46,697 nucleotides of DNA from Alphaproteobacteria bacterium (GCA_005884765.1 VAZV01000173.1:1-46697), one strand, 5' to 3'. Counted from the first letter of the stretch, positions 34,894-44,100 are shown. Numbers and translations are program-made. The notes: a model not told the origin generated them from the sequence alone.

Positions 34894-36669
34894 TCACACC
34901 AGCGCCTTGCCGCCGGCGAAGGCGGACGCGGTGGCATCCCCGGTCGCCTGCTCCGGCAGCAGCATTTCGTTGTGCGCCTTGCCTGAAGGAATCATCGGGA
35001 AACAATTTTCCAGCGCCGCCACCCGGCAGTCGAACAGCACCGGGCGCCTGACGCTGATCATTTCCTTGATCGCGCCGTCGAGATCGGCCGGCTTGATCGC
35101 CTGGATGCCGACGCAGCCATAGGCCTCCGCCAGCTTGACGAAATCCGGCAGCGCCTCGGAATAGGAATGCGACAACCGGTTGCCGTGCAAGAGCTGCTGC
35201 CACTGCCGCACCATGCCCATATACTGGTTGTTCAGGATGAAGATCTTGATCGGCAGCTCGTGCTGGACCGCCGTCGACATCTCCTGCATCGTCATCTGCA
35301 CCGAGGCATCGCCGGCGATATCGATCACGAGGCTTTCGGGATGGGCGACCTGCACGCCCAGCGCCGCCGGCAGGCCATAGCCCATGGTGCCGAGGCCGCC
35401 GGAAGTCATCCAGCGGTGCGGCTCCTCGAAGCCGAAGAACTGCGCCGCCCACATCTGATGCTGGCCGACCTCCGTGGTGATGTAAGTATCGCGGCCGCGC
35501 GTTAACTCGAACAGGCGCTGGATCGCATATTGCGGCAGGATGATATCGTTGTTCTTCCTGTAGGACAGCGAGTTGCGCGCGCGCCATTTAGCGATCTCGG
35601 CCCACCACGGCTTGATGTCGGGCTTCTTGGCTTCCGCCTTGAACACCTGCAACAGATCGCCCAGCACATTGCCGGCATCGCCGATGATCGGCACGTCGAC
35701 ACGGATATTCTTGTTGATCGAGGACGGGTCGATGTCGATGTGGATCTTCTTTGAGCCCGGCGAAAACGCGTCGGTGCGGCCGGTAATGCGATCGTCGAAG
35801 CGCGCGCCGACGCACAGCATGACATCGCAGTCGTGCATCGTCATGTTGGCTTCGTAAGTGCCGTGCATGCCGAGCATGCCGAGCCAGTTCTTGCCCGACG
35901 CCGGATAGGCCCCTAACCCCATCAAGGTCGAGGTGATCGGGAAGCCGGTGAACTCGACCAGCTCGCGCAACAGCTTTGAGGCCCCGGTTCCGGAATTGAT
36001 GACGCCGCCGCCGGAATAGATCACCGGCCGCTTGGCGGCAGCGAGCAGCGCCACGGCTTTGCGGATCTGGGCCGCGTCGCCCTTCACACGCGGAGCATAG
36101 GAAACGTGGACGTCGGATTTGCGCGGCGGATGATAGGTGCCGACCGCGAACTGCACGTCCTTCGGCACGTCGACCACGACCGGACCGGGACGGCCGCTGG
36201 TGGCGACATAGAACGCCTCATGCAGCACCTTGGCGAGGTCGTTGACGTCGCGCACCAGCCAGTTGTGCTTGGTGCAGGGCCGGGTGATGCCGACGGTGTC
36301 GCATTCCTGGAAGGCGTCGTTGCCGATCAGATGCGTCGGCACCTGCCCGGTAATGCACACCAGCGGAATCGAATCCATCAGCGCGTCGGTCAGCGGCGTC
36401 ACCATGTTGGTGGCGCCGGGCCCTGACGTTACCAGCACCACGCCCGGCTTGCCGGTGGAGCGCGCATAGCCCTCGGCGGCGTGGCCGGCGCCCTGCTCGT
36501 GGCGCACCAGAATGTGCTCGACTTCACTCTGCTGGAAAATCTCGTCATAGATCGGAAGCACCGCGCCGCCGGGGTAGCCGAAGATGTGCTGGATGCCATG
36601 ATCGATCAGCGCGCGCACAATCATGGCGGCGCCGGTCATCTGGTTCGGATCGTGGCTCTTGTCGCTCAT
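34894..36669 (-). CDS. ilvB: Acetolactate synthase large (catalytic) subunit
   Basis: This is a thiamine-diphosphate enzyme of 591 residues that condenses two pyruvates, or pyruvate with 2-oxobutyrate, as the first common step to branched-chain amino acids. The N-terminal catalytic Glu lies in LVRHEQGAGHAAEG. The ThDP/Mg motif is GDASVQMTMQEMSTAVQHELPIKIFILNNQYMG. ATG 36669 is chosen (AAGGAAC upstream); another ATG at 36723 has a weak ribosome binding site. An even longer frame overlaps the attenuator and is ruled out. Expression is probably controlled by that attenuator. Also called ilvI. Confidence 0.95.
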   Translation of the reverse strand: MSDKSHDPNQMTGAAMIVRALIDHGIQHIFGYPGGAVLPIYDEIFQQSEVEHILVRHEQGAGHAAEGYARSTGKPGVVLVTSGPGATNMVTPLTDALMDSIPLVCITGQVPTHLIGNDAFQECDTVGITRPCTKHNWLVRDVNDLAKVLHEAFYVATSGRPGPVVVDVPKDVQFAVGTYHPPRKSDVHVSYAPRVKGDAAQIRKAVALLAAAKRPVIYSGGGVINSGTGASKLLRELVEFTGFPITSTLMGLGAYPASGKNWLGMLGMHGTYEANMTMHDCDVMLCVGARFDDRITGRTDAFSPGSKKIHIDIDPSSINKNIRVDVPIIGDAGNVLGDLLQVFKAEAKKPDIKPWWAEIAKWRARNSLSYRKNNDIILPQYAIQRLFELTRGRDTYITTEVGQHQMWAAQFFGFEEPHRWMTSGGLGTMGYGLPAALGVQVAHPESLVIDIAGDASVQMTMQEMSTAVQHELPIKIFILNNQYMGMVRQWQQLLHGNRLSHSYSEALPDFVKLAEAYGCVGIQAIKPADLDGAIKEMISVRRPVLFDCRVAALENCFPMIPSGKAHNEMLLPEQATGDATASAFAGGKALV

Positions 36670-36741
36670 GGCTTGTTCCTTGGCTTGGCTAGCGGATTCC
36701 GCTGTTGCCAGCGGTTCTTCCATTGATCTCGTTGAGGAAAT

Positions 36742-36764
36742 AAAAAAGGGCCTCAAGGGGCCCT
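36742..36764 (-). terminator. Attenuator terminator of the ilvB leader
   Basis: On the minus strand AGGGCC, loop CCTTGA, GGCCCT is followed by a T run (36747-36742) and A, a textbook intrinsic terminator. It sits 28 bp after the leader peptide stop and before the ilvB start. An upstream leader segment, GCATGCCGCC (36812-36803), can pair with GGCGGTGTGC (36776-36767), which competes with it as part of an antitermination switch. Confidence 0.85.
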
Positions 36765-36791
36765 ATGCACACCGCCTGAATTTGGATGGCC

Positions 36792-36857
36792 TTAGCCATC
36801 CCGGGCGGCATGCCAGGGTACGACGACGATAAGGAGTTTGGTAATAATGTTACGCAT
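36792..36857 (-). CDS. ilvB leader peptide (attenuation control)
   Basis: This 21-residue peptide starts at ATG 36857 and ends at TAA 36794-36792. It begins MRNIITKLLIVVVPW and is packed with consecutive Ile, Leu and Val codons (Ile-Ile, Leu-Leu-Ile-Val-Val-Val), the products of the pathway that follows. Ribosome stalling at these codons during branched-chain amino acid shortage would favour antitermination, as in known ilv attenuators. The stop codon lies just before the hairpin-forming region. The ribosome binding site is weak (GAGCGGC). Confidence 0.9.
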   Translation of the reverse strand: MRNIITKLLIVVVPWHAARDG

Positions 36858-36888
36858 GCTGCCGCTCAAACTTCCCAAAGGTTGCGCG

Positions 36889-36916
36889 AACATACCCGCA
36901 ACCGTCTAAAAGTCAA
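36889..36916 (-). promoter_or_regulatory. Promoter of the ilvB attenuated transcript
   Basis: TTGACT (36916-36911) and TATGTT (36894-36889) are separated by 16 bp on the minus strand. Transcription would begin near 36882, about 25 bases before the leader peptide start, consistent with a leader-type transcript. Confidence 0.65.
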
Positions 36917-37006
36917 GGCGAGGCTACGCCCGCCGTGATTTGGGGCAGATTAGCGGGTTTTTTGCCCAAGGCGAGCGCGAATTTGCTGCAGCGGCACAAA
37001 ACCTCG

Positions 37007-37939
37007 TCATGACCGGGCACCGGCGCGGTCTAGCCATCCCCTCGCCTCATCCAACTTCACCCATGCGAAATCCGGCAATTGATGCCGAAACCAGGTGAAC
37101 TGCCGCTTGGCATAATGGCGGGTGTCGGCCCGTCCGATCGCGGCTGCCTCTGCGAGCGTGAGTTCGCCACGGACGTGCCGGATCAACGGCGGCACGCCAT
37201 GCGCTTTCATTGCCGGCAGCAGGGAATCGAGTTTTCGCGCTGCCAGGTTGGCTACTTCTTCCAGCGCGCCGGCTTGGAACATGGCATCAAAACGCGCGTC
37301 GATCCGCGCATAGAGCGCTTCGCGCTCGGGCTCGAGAAACAGCGCGCGGAATGTGCCCTGCGGCAGCAATGGCGGCAGGCCCTCGCGATGCCAGTCGGTG
37401 AGCGAGCGGCCGGTTGCCTCAACGACTTCCAACGCGCGAGCGATGCGGGTGCGGTCGCGCGGTTTGAGGCGCTCTGCGGAAGCCCGATCACGCTCTGCCA
37501 ATTGCCCATGCAACGCCTCGACGCCATCGCGCTCCAGTCTTGCGCGCACGCGCTCGCGGATCTCCGGCGGGATCGGCGGGACCGCCGACAGGCCGCGCGT
37601 CAGCGCCTTCAAGTAAAGCCCGGTGCCGCCGACGAAGATCGGCAAGCGGTGTTGCGCCCGCGCCTCGGCCAGCATCCTTCCCGCATCCGCCAGCCACGCG
37701 CCCGCGGAATAGTTCACGCCGGCATCGACATGGCCGTAGAGCCGGTGCGGCACCAGCGCCTCTTCGTGCGGCGTCGGCCGCGCGGTGATGATACGGAGGT
37801 CGTGATAGACCTGCATGGAATCGGCGTTGATCACGACGCCGCCGGCCTTTTGTGCAAGCTCGAGCGCGAGCGCCGACTTGCCGCTGGCGGTCGGCCCTGC
37901 GATAAGCACGGCCTCCAAGCTCTCGTGATGCGAATTCAC
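37007..37939 (-). CDS. miaA: tRNA dimethylallyltransferase
   Basis: The 310-residue enzyme adds a dimethylallyl group to A37 of tRNAs reading UNN codons. The P-loop GPTASGKS lies at 15-22, followed by [19 protein letters not shown] and the [16 protein letters not shown] motif, and the C-terminal [17 protein letters not shown] is intact. GTG 37939 is chosen because AGGGA lies 7 bp upstream and it avoids overlap with serB. An ATG at 37966 would add nine residues and overlap serB by 23 bp. It diverges from serB with only four bases between the start codons. Confidence 0.93.
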   Translation of the reverse strand: MNSHHESLEAVLIAGPTASGKSALALELAQKAGGVVINADSMQVYHDLRIITARPTPHEEALVPHRLYGHVDAGVNYSAGAWLADAGRMLAEARAQHRLPIFVGGTGLYLKALTRGLSAVPPIPPEIRERVRARLERDGVEALHGQLAERDRASAERLKPRDRTRIARALEVVEATGRSLTDWHREGLPPLLPQGTFRALFLEPEREALYARIDARFDAMFQAGALEEVANLAARKLDSLLPAMKAHGVPPLIRHVRGELTLAEAAAIGRADTRHYAKRQFTWFRHQLPDFAWVKLDEARGWLDRAGARS

Positions 37940-37943
37940 CAAA

Positions 37944-38837
<894 letters not shown>

Positions 38838-38842
38838 ATTCA

Positions 38843-39205
38843 ATGCCCACAGTGCTGCGCTGGGGACCCTATCGCGCATTCTTTTATTCAAACGAACGCG
38901 GGGAGCCGCCGCATATTCACGTCAGGGCCGGAGACTTCGAAGCCAAATTCTGGCTGCACGACCTCTCGGTAGCGGTCAATGCAGGATTTCCTGCCCACGA
39001 AATTACCTTCACCGCCGACGAGCTGGTGGTGACGCTGGCTGATGGCCGCAGGATCGCGACGCCGCTGGCCTGGTATCCTCGGCTGCGAGATGCAAGCGCT
39101 TTGGCGCGCGCACACTTCGAACTGATGCCGATGGGCATTCATTGGCCGGAGCTCGACGAAGACCTCGGTATTGCCGGAATGTTGAAAGGTCGCCCGGCTG
39201 TTTAA
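38843..39205 (+). CDS. Fusion of DUF4160 and DUF2442 domains
   Basis: The 120-residue protein begins MPTVLRWGPYRAFFYSNERG then EPPHIHVRAGDFEAKFWL, the core of DUF4160. From about residue 52 it becomes ITFTADELVVTLADGRRIAT with PLAWYPRL and ending GIHWPELDEDLGIAGML, the DUF2442 pattern. These domains usually come as two adjacent small genes suspected to be a toxin-antitoxin pair. Here the DUF4160 C-terminal helix is missing and both are joined in one chain. It starts 5 bp after serB. Activity as a toxin or antitoxin is unproven. Confidence 0.8.
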   Translation: MPTVLRWGPYRAFFYSNERGEPPHIHVRAGDFEAKFWLHDLSVAVNAGFPAHEITFTADELVVTLADGRRIATPLAWYPRLRDASALARAHFELMPMGIHWPELDEDLGIAGMLKGRPAV

Positions 39206-39236
39206 TTGTAGGGGCGTTGATTCCCGCAAATTCGAT

Positions 39237-39327
39237 CGTCATGTCCGGGCTTGATCCGGGCATCCATCAATCTTCGAGAGAATCTTTGCGAGAGGGATGG
39301 ATTACCGGGTCAAGCCCGGCAATGACG
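39237..39327. repeat. REP-like element: imperfect inverted 32-bp repeats
   Basis: The left arm (39237-39268) contains CGTCATGTCCGGGCTTGATC. The right arm (39296-39327) is its imperfect reverse complement, containing ACCGGGTCAAGCCCGGCAAT. A 27-base spacer separates them. Each arm contains its own smaller palindrome (CCGGGCTTGA-type). This is typical of dispersed Bradyrhizobium REP-type elements and lies between convergent genes, where it may terminate both transcripts. Confidence 0.75.
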
Positions 39328-39345
39328 AGATAAATGCGTCAGAGC

Positions 39346-40848
39346 CTACTGCACGCTCAGCGCCACGAAGCGCAGTTCGCCGTCGCCATTGGCGACCAGG
39401 AGCAGCACGGATTTCTTGCCGTCCTTCTTCAACTGCTCGACCCGCTTCTTGATGTCGGCGGCGCTTGAGACCGCCTCCTGCGCCACCTCGACGATAACGT
39501 CGCCGGCGGAAAGCCGCTTCTCGGCGGCGTCGGACGTGCCGTCGACACTGGTGATGACGACGCCCTTGACGCTGTCCTTGATCTTGTAGCGGGTGCGCAG
39601 ATCCTTGCTCAGCGTCGCCAGATCGAGGCCGAGCGCCTTTTGCGTTACCGGCTTCTCCACCGGCTCCTCTTTGGTCTTGGCGACAGCCGGCTGCGCCTTG
39701 TCGGGATCTTCCAGCCGTCCCAGCGTCACTTTGCGGGTTTCTTCCTGGCCCTTGCGGATGATGACCACATCGACTTCCTTGCCGACCGTGGTGTCGGCGA
39801 CGACCCGCGACAGGTCCTTCGGGTCCTTGATGTCCTTGCCGTCGAATTTGACCACGACGTCGCCGGGTTCGATGCCCGCCGGTTTCGCCGGGCCCTTGTC
39901 GTCGACGCCGGCGATCAGAGCGCCGCGGGCCGGCTTGATGCTGAGGCTTTCGGCGATCTCGTCGGTGACCTGCTGGATGCGAACGCCGAGCCAGCCGCGG
40001 CGAAGTTCGCCGAATTGCCGGAGCTGATCGACGACGCCGGCGACGGTTTTGGACGGCACCGCAAAGCCGATGCCGATGGAGCCGCCGGAGGGCGAGATGA
40101 TCAGCGTGTTAACGCCGACCACTTCGCCATCGAGGTTGAACAGCGGACCGCCCGAGTTGCCGCGGTTGATGGCGGCGTCGGTCTGGATATAGCTGTCGTA
40201 GGGACCGGAACTGATGTCGCGGTTCTTGGCCGAGACGATGCCGGCCGTCACCGTGCCGCCGAGGCTGAACGGATTGCCGATCGCGACCACCCAGTCGCCC
40301 AGCCGCAGTTTGTCGGAATCACCGAACTTCACCGCGACCAGCGGCCGCGGCGGCGCGAATTTCAACACGGCGAGATCGGTCTTCTTGTCGATGCCGACGA
40401 TGTCGGCCTTGATCTTGGTGCCGTCATTCATGATGACGTTGACCTCATCGGCATCCGCGATGACGTGATTGTTGGTCACGACGATGCCGGCGGTGTCGAT
40501 GATGAAGCCGGAGCCGAGCGAATTGGTCTTATGCGGCTGCAGTTCGTTGTTGCCGCCGCCCTTGCCGCCCGGCCCCCTGCGGTTCTTGAAAAAGTCGTCG
40601 AAGAATTCCTCAAACGGCGAACCCGGCGGCAGTTGCGGAACCGCGCCCTTGGCGTCGCCCTTGGCCTCGACGGTCTGCGACGTCGAGATGTTGACCACCG
40701 CGTCGATCACCTTCTCCGCCACGTCGGCGATGCCTTCGGGGCCACGCGCGAGCGCCGGCACTGAGACCAGCGCGCCGATGGCGCCAAGGCAAATCGCGGC
40801 CAAGAAGGGGCGCAGGCGATGGCTCAGGGCTAGGGTCGCAGCGGTCAT
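39346..40848 (-). CDS. degP: DegP/HtrA-type periplasmic serine protease
   Basis: This is a 500-residue Do-family protease. A signal peptide ending near PALA/RGPEG (about residue 34) targets it to the periplasm. The catalytic triad is His128 (NNHVI), Asp158 (KTDLAVLK) and Ser232 (GNSGGPL). Two PDZ domains follow (about 290-375 and 410-495). The linker after about residue 60 is long and rich in Gly/Pro with an acidic-aromatic segment. It degrades misfolded envelope proteins. It follows hflK-hflC-DUF2065 in the same direction. Confidence 0.93.
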   Translation of the reverse strand: MTAATLALSHRLRPFLAAICLGAIGALVSVPALARGPEGIADVAEKVIDAVVNISTSQTVEAKGDAKGAVPQLPPGSPFEEFFDDFFKNRRGPGGKGGGNNELQPHKTNSLGSGFIIDTAGIVVTNNHVIADADEVNVIMNDGTKIKADIVGIDKKTDLAVLKFAPPRPLVAVKFGDSDKLRLGDWVVAIGNPFSLGGTVTAGIVSAKNRDISSGPYDSYIQTDAAINRGNSGGPLFNLDGEVVGVNTLIISPSGGSIGIGFAVPSKTVAGVVDQLRQFGELRRGWLGVRIQQVTDEIAESLSIKPARGALIAGVDDKGPAKPAGIEPGDVVVKFDGKDIKDPKDLSRVVADTTVGKEVDVVIIRKGQEETRKVTLGRLEDPDKAQPAVAKTKEEPVEKPVTQKALGLDLATLSKDLRTRYKIKDSVKGVVITSVDGTSDAAEKRLSAGDVIVEVAQEAVSSAADIKKRVEQLKKDGKKSVLLLVANGDGELRFVALSVQ

Positions 40849-41011
40849 GTCAGCTTCTCTCTCGCAAACGGAATCGGAATTTCACAGTGCGCCCAACAAG
40901 GTGGTGGTGCAAGCATCTCGCTTGCGCACTTCTTCGTCATAAAGGCCGCCAATGCGGCGAAAAGCGGACGTTCGCGTGCATGTGCACTACCGTAGCTCGG
41001 GCCCCGGCATC

Positions 41012-41218
41012 TCAAAGGTGGCGACGCACCGCCCAAATCAGAATCAGCCCCGCCACCGCCGAGCCGATGCCGACCGCGCGCAGGATGTTGTCTGGCGTTG
41101 CCAGCGCGCTTTTCATGGCCCTGCGCATCCACGCCGGGCTTGCCGCGAATAGCAAACCTTCAAGTACAAACAGAATGCCCACACCGATGAGGAAGTCGGC
41201 GAACGCTATGGACCTCAT
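41012..41218 (-). CDS. DUF2065 small membrane protein (YjeT-like)
   Basis: This 68-residue protein has two membrane helices (about 5-25 and 48-64) around a basic loop WMRRAMKSALATPDNILR. It matches the DUF2065/YjeT pattern, which is commonly encoded beside hflC. No biochemical role is known. It lies between hflC and the degP-type gene. Confidence 0.85.
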   Translation of the reverse strand: MRSIAFADFLIGVGILFVLEGLLFAASPAWMRRAMKSALATPDNILRAVGIGSAVAGLILIWAVRRHL

Positions 41219-41241
41219 CGGACCGGACCCTCCCGTTCAAT

Positions 41242-41301
41242 CTTTTTCTGGTTTTTGGCCAGTTCTGATTTTTTGCCAGTTCTGGTTCTAGGTCAGTTCT
41301 G
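41242..41301. repeat. Tandem 17-bp repeats between DUF2065 and hflC
   Basis: CCAGTTCTG occurs at 41259-41267 and 41276-41284, TCAGTTCTG at 41293-41301, and a degenerate CTTTTTCTG at 41242-41250, all at a 17-bp period. The intervening bases are T-rich. It is a small minisatellite, not part of any gene. Confidence 0.75.
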
Positions 41302-41308
41302 GTCTTGG

Positions 41309-41337
41309 CAAGGGCGACGCAGTCTGCATCGCCCTTG
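41309..41337 (-). terminator. Hairpin downstream of hflC, possible terminator
   Basis: CAAGGGCGA (41309-41317) pairs perfectly with TCGCCCTTG (41329-41337), with an extra GCA/TGC pair inside. It lies 18 bp past the hflC stop. No strong T-run follows on the minus strand, so it may only stabilise the transcript end. Confidence 0.5.
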
Positions 41338-41354
41338 GTTGTTGTCGTCTGACT

Positions 41355-42278
41355 TCAGGGTTTGGGCGCCGCAGCTGCCGCTGGCTGGGCCGGAGCCGCC
41401 GCGGTCGGCTTGCCGCCGGCGCTGCCGAAATATCTGAAGAAATCAGAGTCCGGCCGCAGCAGGAAGCGGGTATCGCCGCTCTTCAGCCCGTTCTCATAGG
41501 CGGTCATCGAGCGGTAGAATGCGAAGAAGTCCGCATCCTTGCCATAGGCTTCCGCAAACAGCCGGTTCCGTTCGGCATCCCCCGCACCGCGGGTTTGTTC
41601 CCCGGTAGAGTTGGCCTCGGCGACGATCACGGTGGCTTCGCGATCGGCGCTCGACCTGATCTCCTGCGCCTTCTGGCCGCCTTGCGCCCGGAACTCGGCG
41701 GCCTCCCGCTGGCGCTCGGTCTGCATGCGTTGATAGACCGCCTGACTGTTCTGCTCGGGGAGATCGGCGCGGCGGATGCGCACATCAACCACCTGGATGC
41801 CGTAGCCGTCGGCCTCATGGTCGAGCTGCTCGCGGATCCGCGCCATCAGCGCTTCGCGCTCGTCGCGCACCACCTGGATAAAGGTGACCTCGCCGAGCAC
41901 GCGGCGCAGTGCCGCGTTCAAGAGCGTGGTCAACTGCAGATTGGCCGCCTGGATCGAGCCGACGCTCTGGTAAAACCGTAGCGCATTCTTGATGCGGTAA
42001 CGGGCGAAGGCATCGACCACCAGCCGCTTCTGGTCCGAGGCGATCACCTCCTGCGAGGGATTTTCGAGATCGAGAATGCGCTTGTCGATCGAGATCACGG
42101 TATCGATGAAAGGCGCCTTGAAATTCAGGCCGGGTTCGGTGACGACACGGACCGGTTCGCCGAGCCGCACCACCAGCACCTGTTCGGTCTGGGCCACGGT
42201 AAAGACCGAGCTGTAGGCAACGATCAACACGACGAACAGCAGGAACAGCGCGACGATGCCTGTAACAGGGGACCTCAT
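41355..42278 (-). CDS. hflC: Protease modulator HflC
   Basis: This is a 307-residue SPFH/prohibitin-family protein anchored by one N-terminal helix (about 5-23), with the main domain in the periplasm. The prohibitin-like stretch VVDAFARYRIKNALRFYQSVG and the helical tail VYQRMQTERQREAAEFRAQGGQKAQEI-type coiled coil are typical. With HflK it forms the large assembly that limits FtsH access to membrane substrates. The C-terminus is Ala/Pro-rich. The start overlaps the hflK stop by 4 bp (ATGA). Confidence 0.95.
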   Translation of the reverse strand: MRSPVTGIVALFLLFVVLIVAYSSVFTVAQTEQVLVVRLGEPVRVVTEPGLNFKAPFIDTVISIDKRILDLENPSQEVIASDQKRLVVDAFARYRIKNALRFYQSVGSIQAANLQLTTLLNAALRRVLGEVTFIQVVRDEREALMARIREQLDHEADGYGIQVVDVRIRRADLPEQNSQAVYQRMQTERQREAAEFRAQGGQKAQEIRSSADREATVIVAEANSTGEQTRGAGDAERNRLFAEAYGKDADFFAFYRSMTAYENGLKSGDTRFLLRPDSDFFRYFGSAGGKPTAAAPAQPAAAAAPKP

Positions 42279-43426
42279 CGTGTGCCTCCGCTCGGCTGCT
42301 GGCCTGTTGTGCCGGGGGAAGCCGGGCGCCGTGGCGTCAGTTCGCTCAAAGGCAGATAAGGAACGATGCCCTGCCCCGACGACGACGAGCCGCCATCATA
42401 GACGAGCTTCTCCGAGCCGCCGAGGATGCGCTCCATGGTCTCGAGATAGATCCGTTCGCGCGTCACGTCGGGCGCCTTCTTGTACTCGTCATAAACTTTG
42501 AGGAAGCGCGCGCTCTGGCCCTTGGCCTCGGCGACCGCTTGCTGCTTGTAACCCTCGGCCACCTGCAGGATTTGCGCGGCACGTCCGCGTGCGTCGGGAA
42601 CGACGCGGTTGGCGTAGGTCTGCGCCTCGTTCTGCAAGCGCTCGAGATCGGCGCGCGCGGCCTGGACGTCGCGGAATGAGTCGATCACCTGTGCCGGCGG
42701 ATCGACCTTCTGCATCTGCACCTGCGTCACCTGGATGCCCGAGCCGTAGTTGTCGAGCGTCTTTTGCATCAGTTCCTGCACCCCCAGCTCGGTGGTGGTG
42801 CGCGCGCCGGTCAGGATCGGCTGGATGTTGGCTTTGCCGACTGCCTCGCGCATCGCGCTTTCGGCCACCGCCTTCACGGTGCCTTCGGGGTTCTGGATGT
42901 TGAAGAGGTAGTCGCCGACGCCGTCAGGCTTGATCCGCCACAGCACGGTGAAATCGACGTCGACGATGTTTTCGTCGCCGGTCAGCATCAGGCTTTCTTC
43001 CGGCACGTCGCGCATGGTGCGGCCGCGCCGCGCAGGATCGTCGATCAGCGTCATGCCGATCGAGATGGTGGAGACGCGCAGAGCTTTTGGCAGCAGCACG
43101 GTCTCGATCGGATACGGCAGATGATAATTCAAGCCCGGCTGCACGGTGCGCACGTGTTTGCCAAACCGCAGCACGACGCCGAGTTCTTCAGACTGGACCC
43201 GGAAAAATCCGGACAATCCCCAGATCGCCAATGCGCCGATCAGGATCAGCGCAATGCCGAGACCGGAGAAATAGCCGCCGGGCAGCAGTTGCTGCAACCG
43301 GTCCTGGATGCGCCGCAGAAGGTCTTCAAGATCGGGCGGCCTCGGCCCGACCGGTTGCGGGCCGGAGCCCCACGGCCCTTTCGGACCCGAGCCCCACGGG
43401 CCACCGCCCTGATTCTTCCACGCCAT
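42275..43426 (-). CDS. hflK: FtsH protease activity modulator HflK
   Basis: This is a 383-residue SPFH-family partner of HflC. A Gly/Pro/Trp-rich N-terminal tail (about 1-35, repeats of GPWGSGP) faces the cytosol, followed by a membrane helix (about 54-73). The prohibitin domain and coiled coil (QNEAQTYANRVVPDARGRAAQI region) are in the periplasm. The start has GGAGGAGA upstream. A GC-rich hairpin lies immediately before this ribosome binding site. Confidence 0.95.
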   Translation of the reverse strand: MAWKNQGGGPWGSGPKGPWGSGPQPVGPRPPDLEDLLRRIQDRLQQLLPGGYFSGLGIALILIGALAIWGLSGFFRVQSEELGVVLRFGKHVRTVQPGLNYHLPYPIETVLLPKALRVSTISIGMTLIDDPARRGRTMRDVPEESLMLTGDENIVDVDFTVLWRIKPDGVGDYLFNIQNPEGTVKAVAESAMREAVGKANIQPILTGARTTTELGVQELMQKTLDNYGSGIQVTQVQMQKVDPPAQVIDSFRDVQAARADLERLQNEAQTYANRVVPDARGRAAQILQVAEGYKQQAVAEAKGQSARFLKVYDEYKKAPDVTRERIYLETMERILGGSEKLVYDGGSSSSGQGIVPYLPLSELTPRRPASPGTTGQQPSGGTR

Positions 43427-43442
43427 CGACGCTCTCCTCCGC

Positions 43443-43458
43443 GGGCCCTTCGGGGCCC
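43443..43458 (-). promoter_or_regulatory. Stable hairpin just upstream of the hflK ribosome binding site
   Basis: GGGCCC, CGAA loop (minus strand), GGGCCC forms a six-base-pair all-GC stem that ends a few bases before the GGAGGAGA ribosome binding site of hflK. On the plus strand the loop is TTCG. It may affect translation start or mRNA stability; this is inference. Confidence 0.45.
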
Positions 43459-43543
43459 AAGATTGCCCCAGTCCCGCAATATCGGCTCGCTTATAGGGGA
43501 CGGCCCCGGCCCTTACAACGCAAGCTTAGGTCTGAGAGCAGCT

Positions 43544-43566
43544 ATGCCTGAGGCGGTATTTGTCAA
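43544..43566 (-). promoter_or_regulatory. Candidate hflK promoter
   Basis: On the minus strand a perfect TTGACA (43566-43561) is followed after 15-17 bp by CATAGC/TAGCTG, a weak -10. The distance to the hflK start is about 120 bp. It overlaps the spacer after folA, so hflKC could be transcribed independently of folA. Confidence 0.35.
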
Positions 43567-43587
43567 TGTAAACATTACCGAAAGCAG

Positions 43588-44100
43588 TTAATGCGGCTGC
43601 TGCCGGCGATATGTCACATAGGAAAATGCCGCGCTGTCATCCGGCCCGGCCGGATTCCGCACGCGCGAAACCTCTTGCCATTGCGCCGGATCGATTGCGG
43701 CAAAATAGGTATCGCCCTCCGGCCGGACGTGAACTTCAGTGACCTCAAGGCGACCGGCAACGTCCATCCACTGCGCATAGATTTCGGCGCCGCCGATCAC
43801 GGCGATCTCAGCGGCGGAACGCCGCAGCGCGTCGCCCAGCGCCACCGCGCGGGCGTCGGCGAACGATGTCGTCACAACCGCACCAGCGGCGCGAAAACCG
43901 TCATCGCGCGTCAGCACAATGTTGGTGCGACCGGGCAGCGGCCGGCGCAGCGATACGAACGTCTTGCGGCCCATCACGACAGGTTTTCCCATCGTCATCG
44001 CCTTCAAGCGTTGCATGTCGGATTTCAGCCGCCACGGGATCGCGCCTTTGGCCCCGATCACGCCATTGTCGGCGACCGCGACGATGAGCACGATCTCCAT
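43588..44100 (-). CDS. folA: Dihydrofolate reductase
   Basis: This is a 170-residue NADPH-dependent enzyme that regenerates tetrahydrofolate after thymidylate synthesis. The active-site pattern IPWRLKSDMQ has the catalytic acid Asp28, and GRKTFVSL and IGGAEIYAQW are conserved nucleotide and substrate regions. ATG 44100 shares one base with the GNAT stop (TGATG) and is preceded by GGAAG. It is encoded downstream of thyA, the enzyme whose product dihydrofolate it recycles. Confidence 0.95.
   Translation of the reverse strand: MEIVLIVAVADNGVIGAKGAIPWRLKSDMQRLKAMTMGKPVVMGRKTFVSLRRPLPGRTNIVLTRDDGFRAAGAVVTTSFADARAVALGDALRRSAAEIAVIGGAEIYAQWMDVAGRLEVTEVHVRPEGDTYFAAIDPAQWQEVSRVRNPAGPDDSAAFSYVTYRRQQPH

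Noticed and set aside
36670..36756. N-terminal extension of ilvB to an upstream start
   Set aside because: The extension would translate through the attenuator terminator and its T run; good starts exist downstream.
39640..40764. Long plus-strand frame opposite the DegP-type protease
   Set aside because: It is an antisense artefact; the protease triad and PDZ domains are clear on the minus strand.
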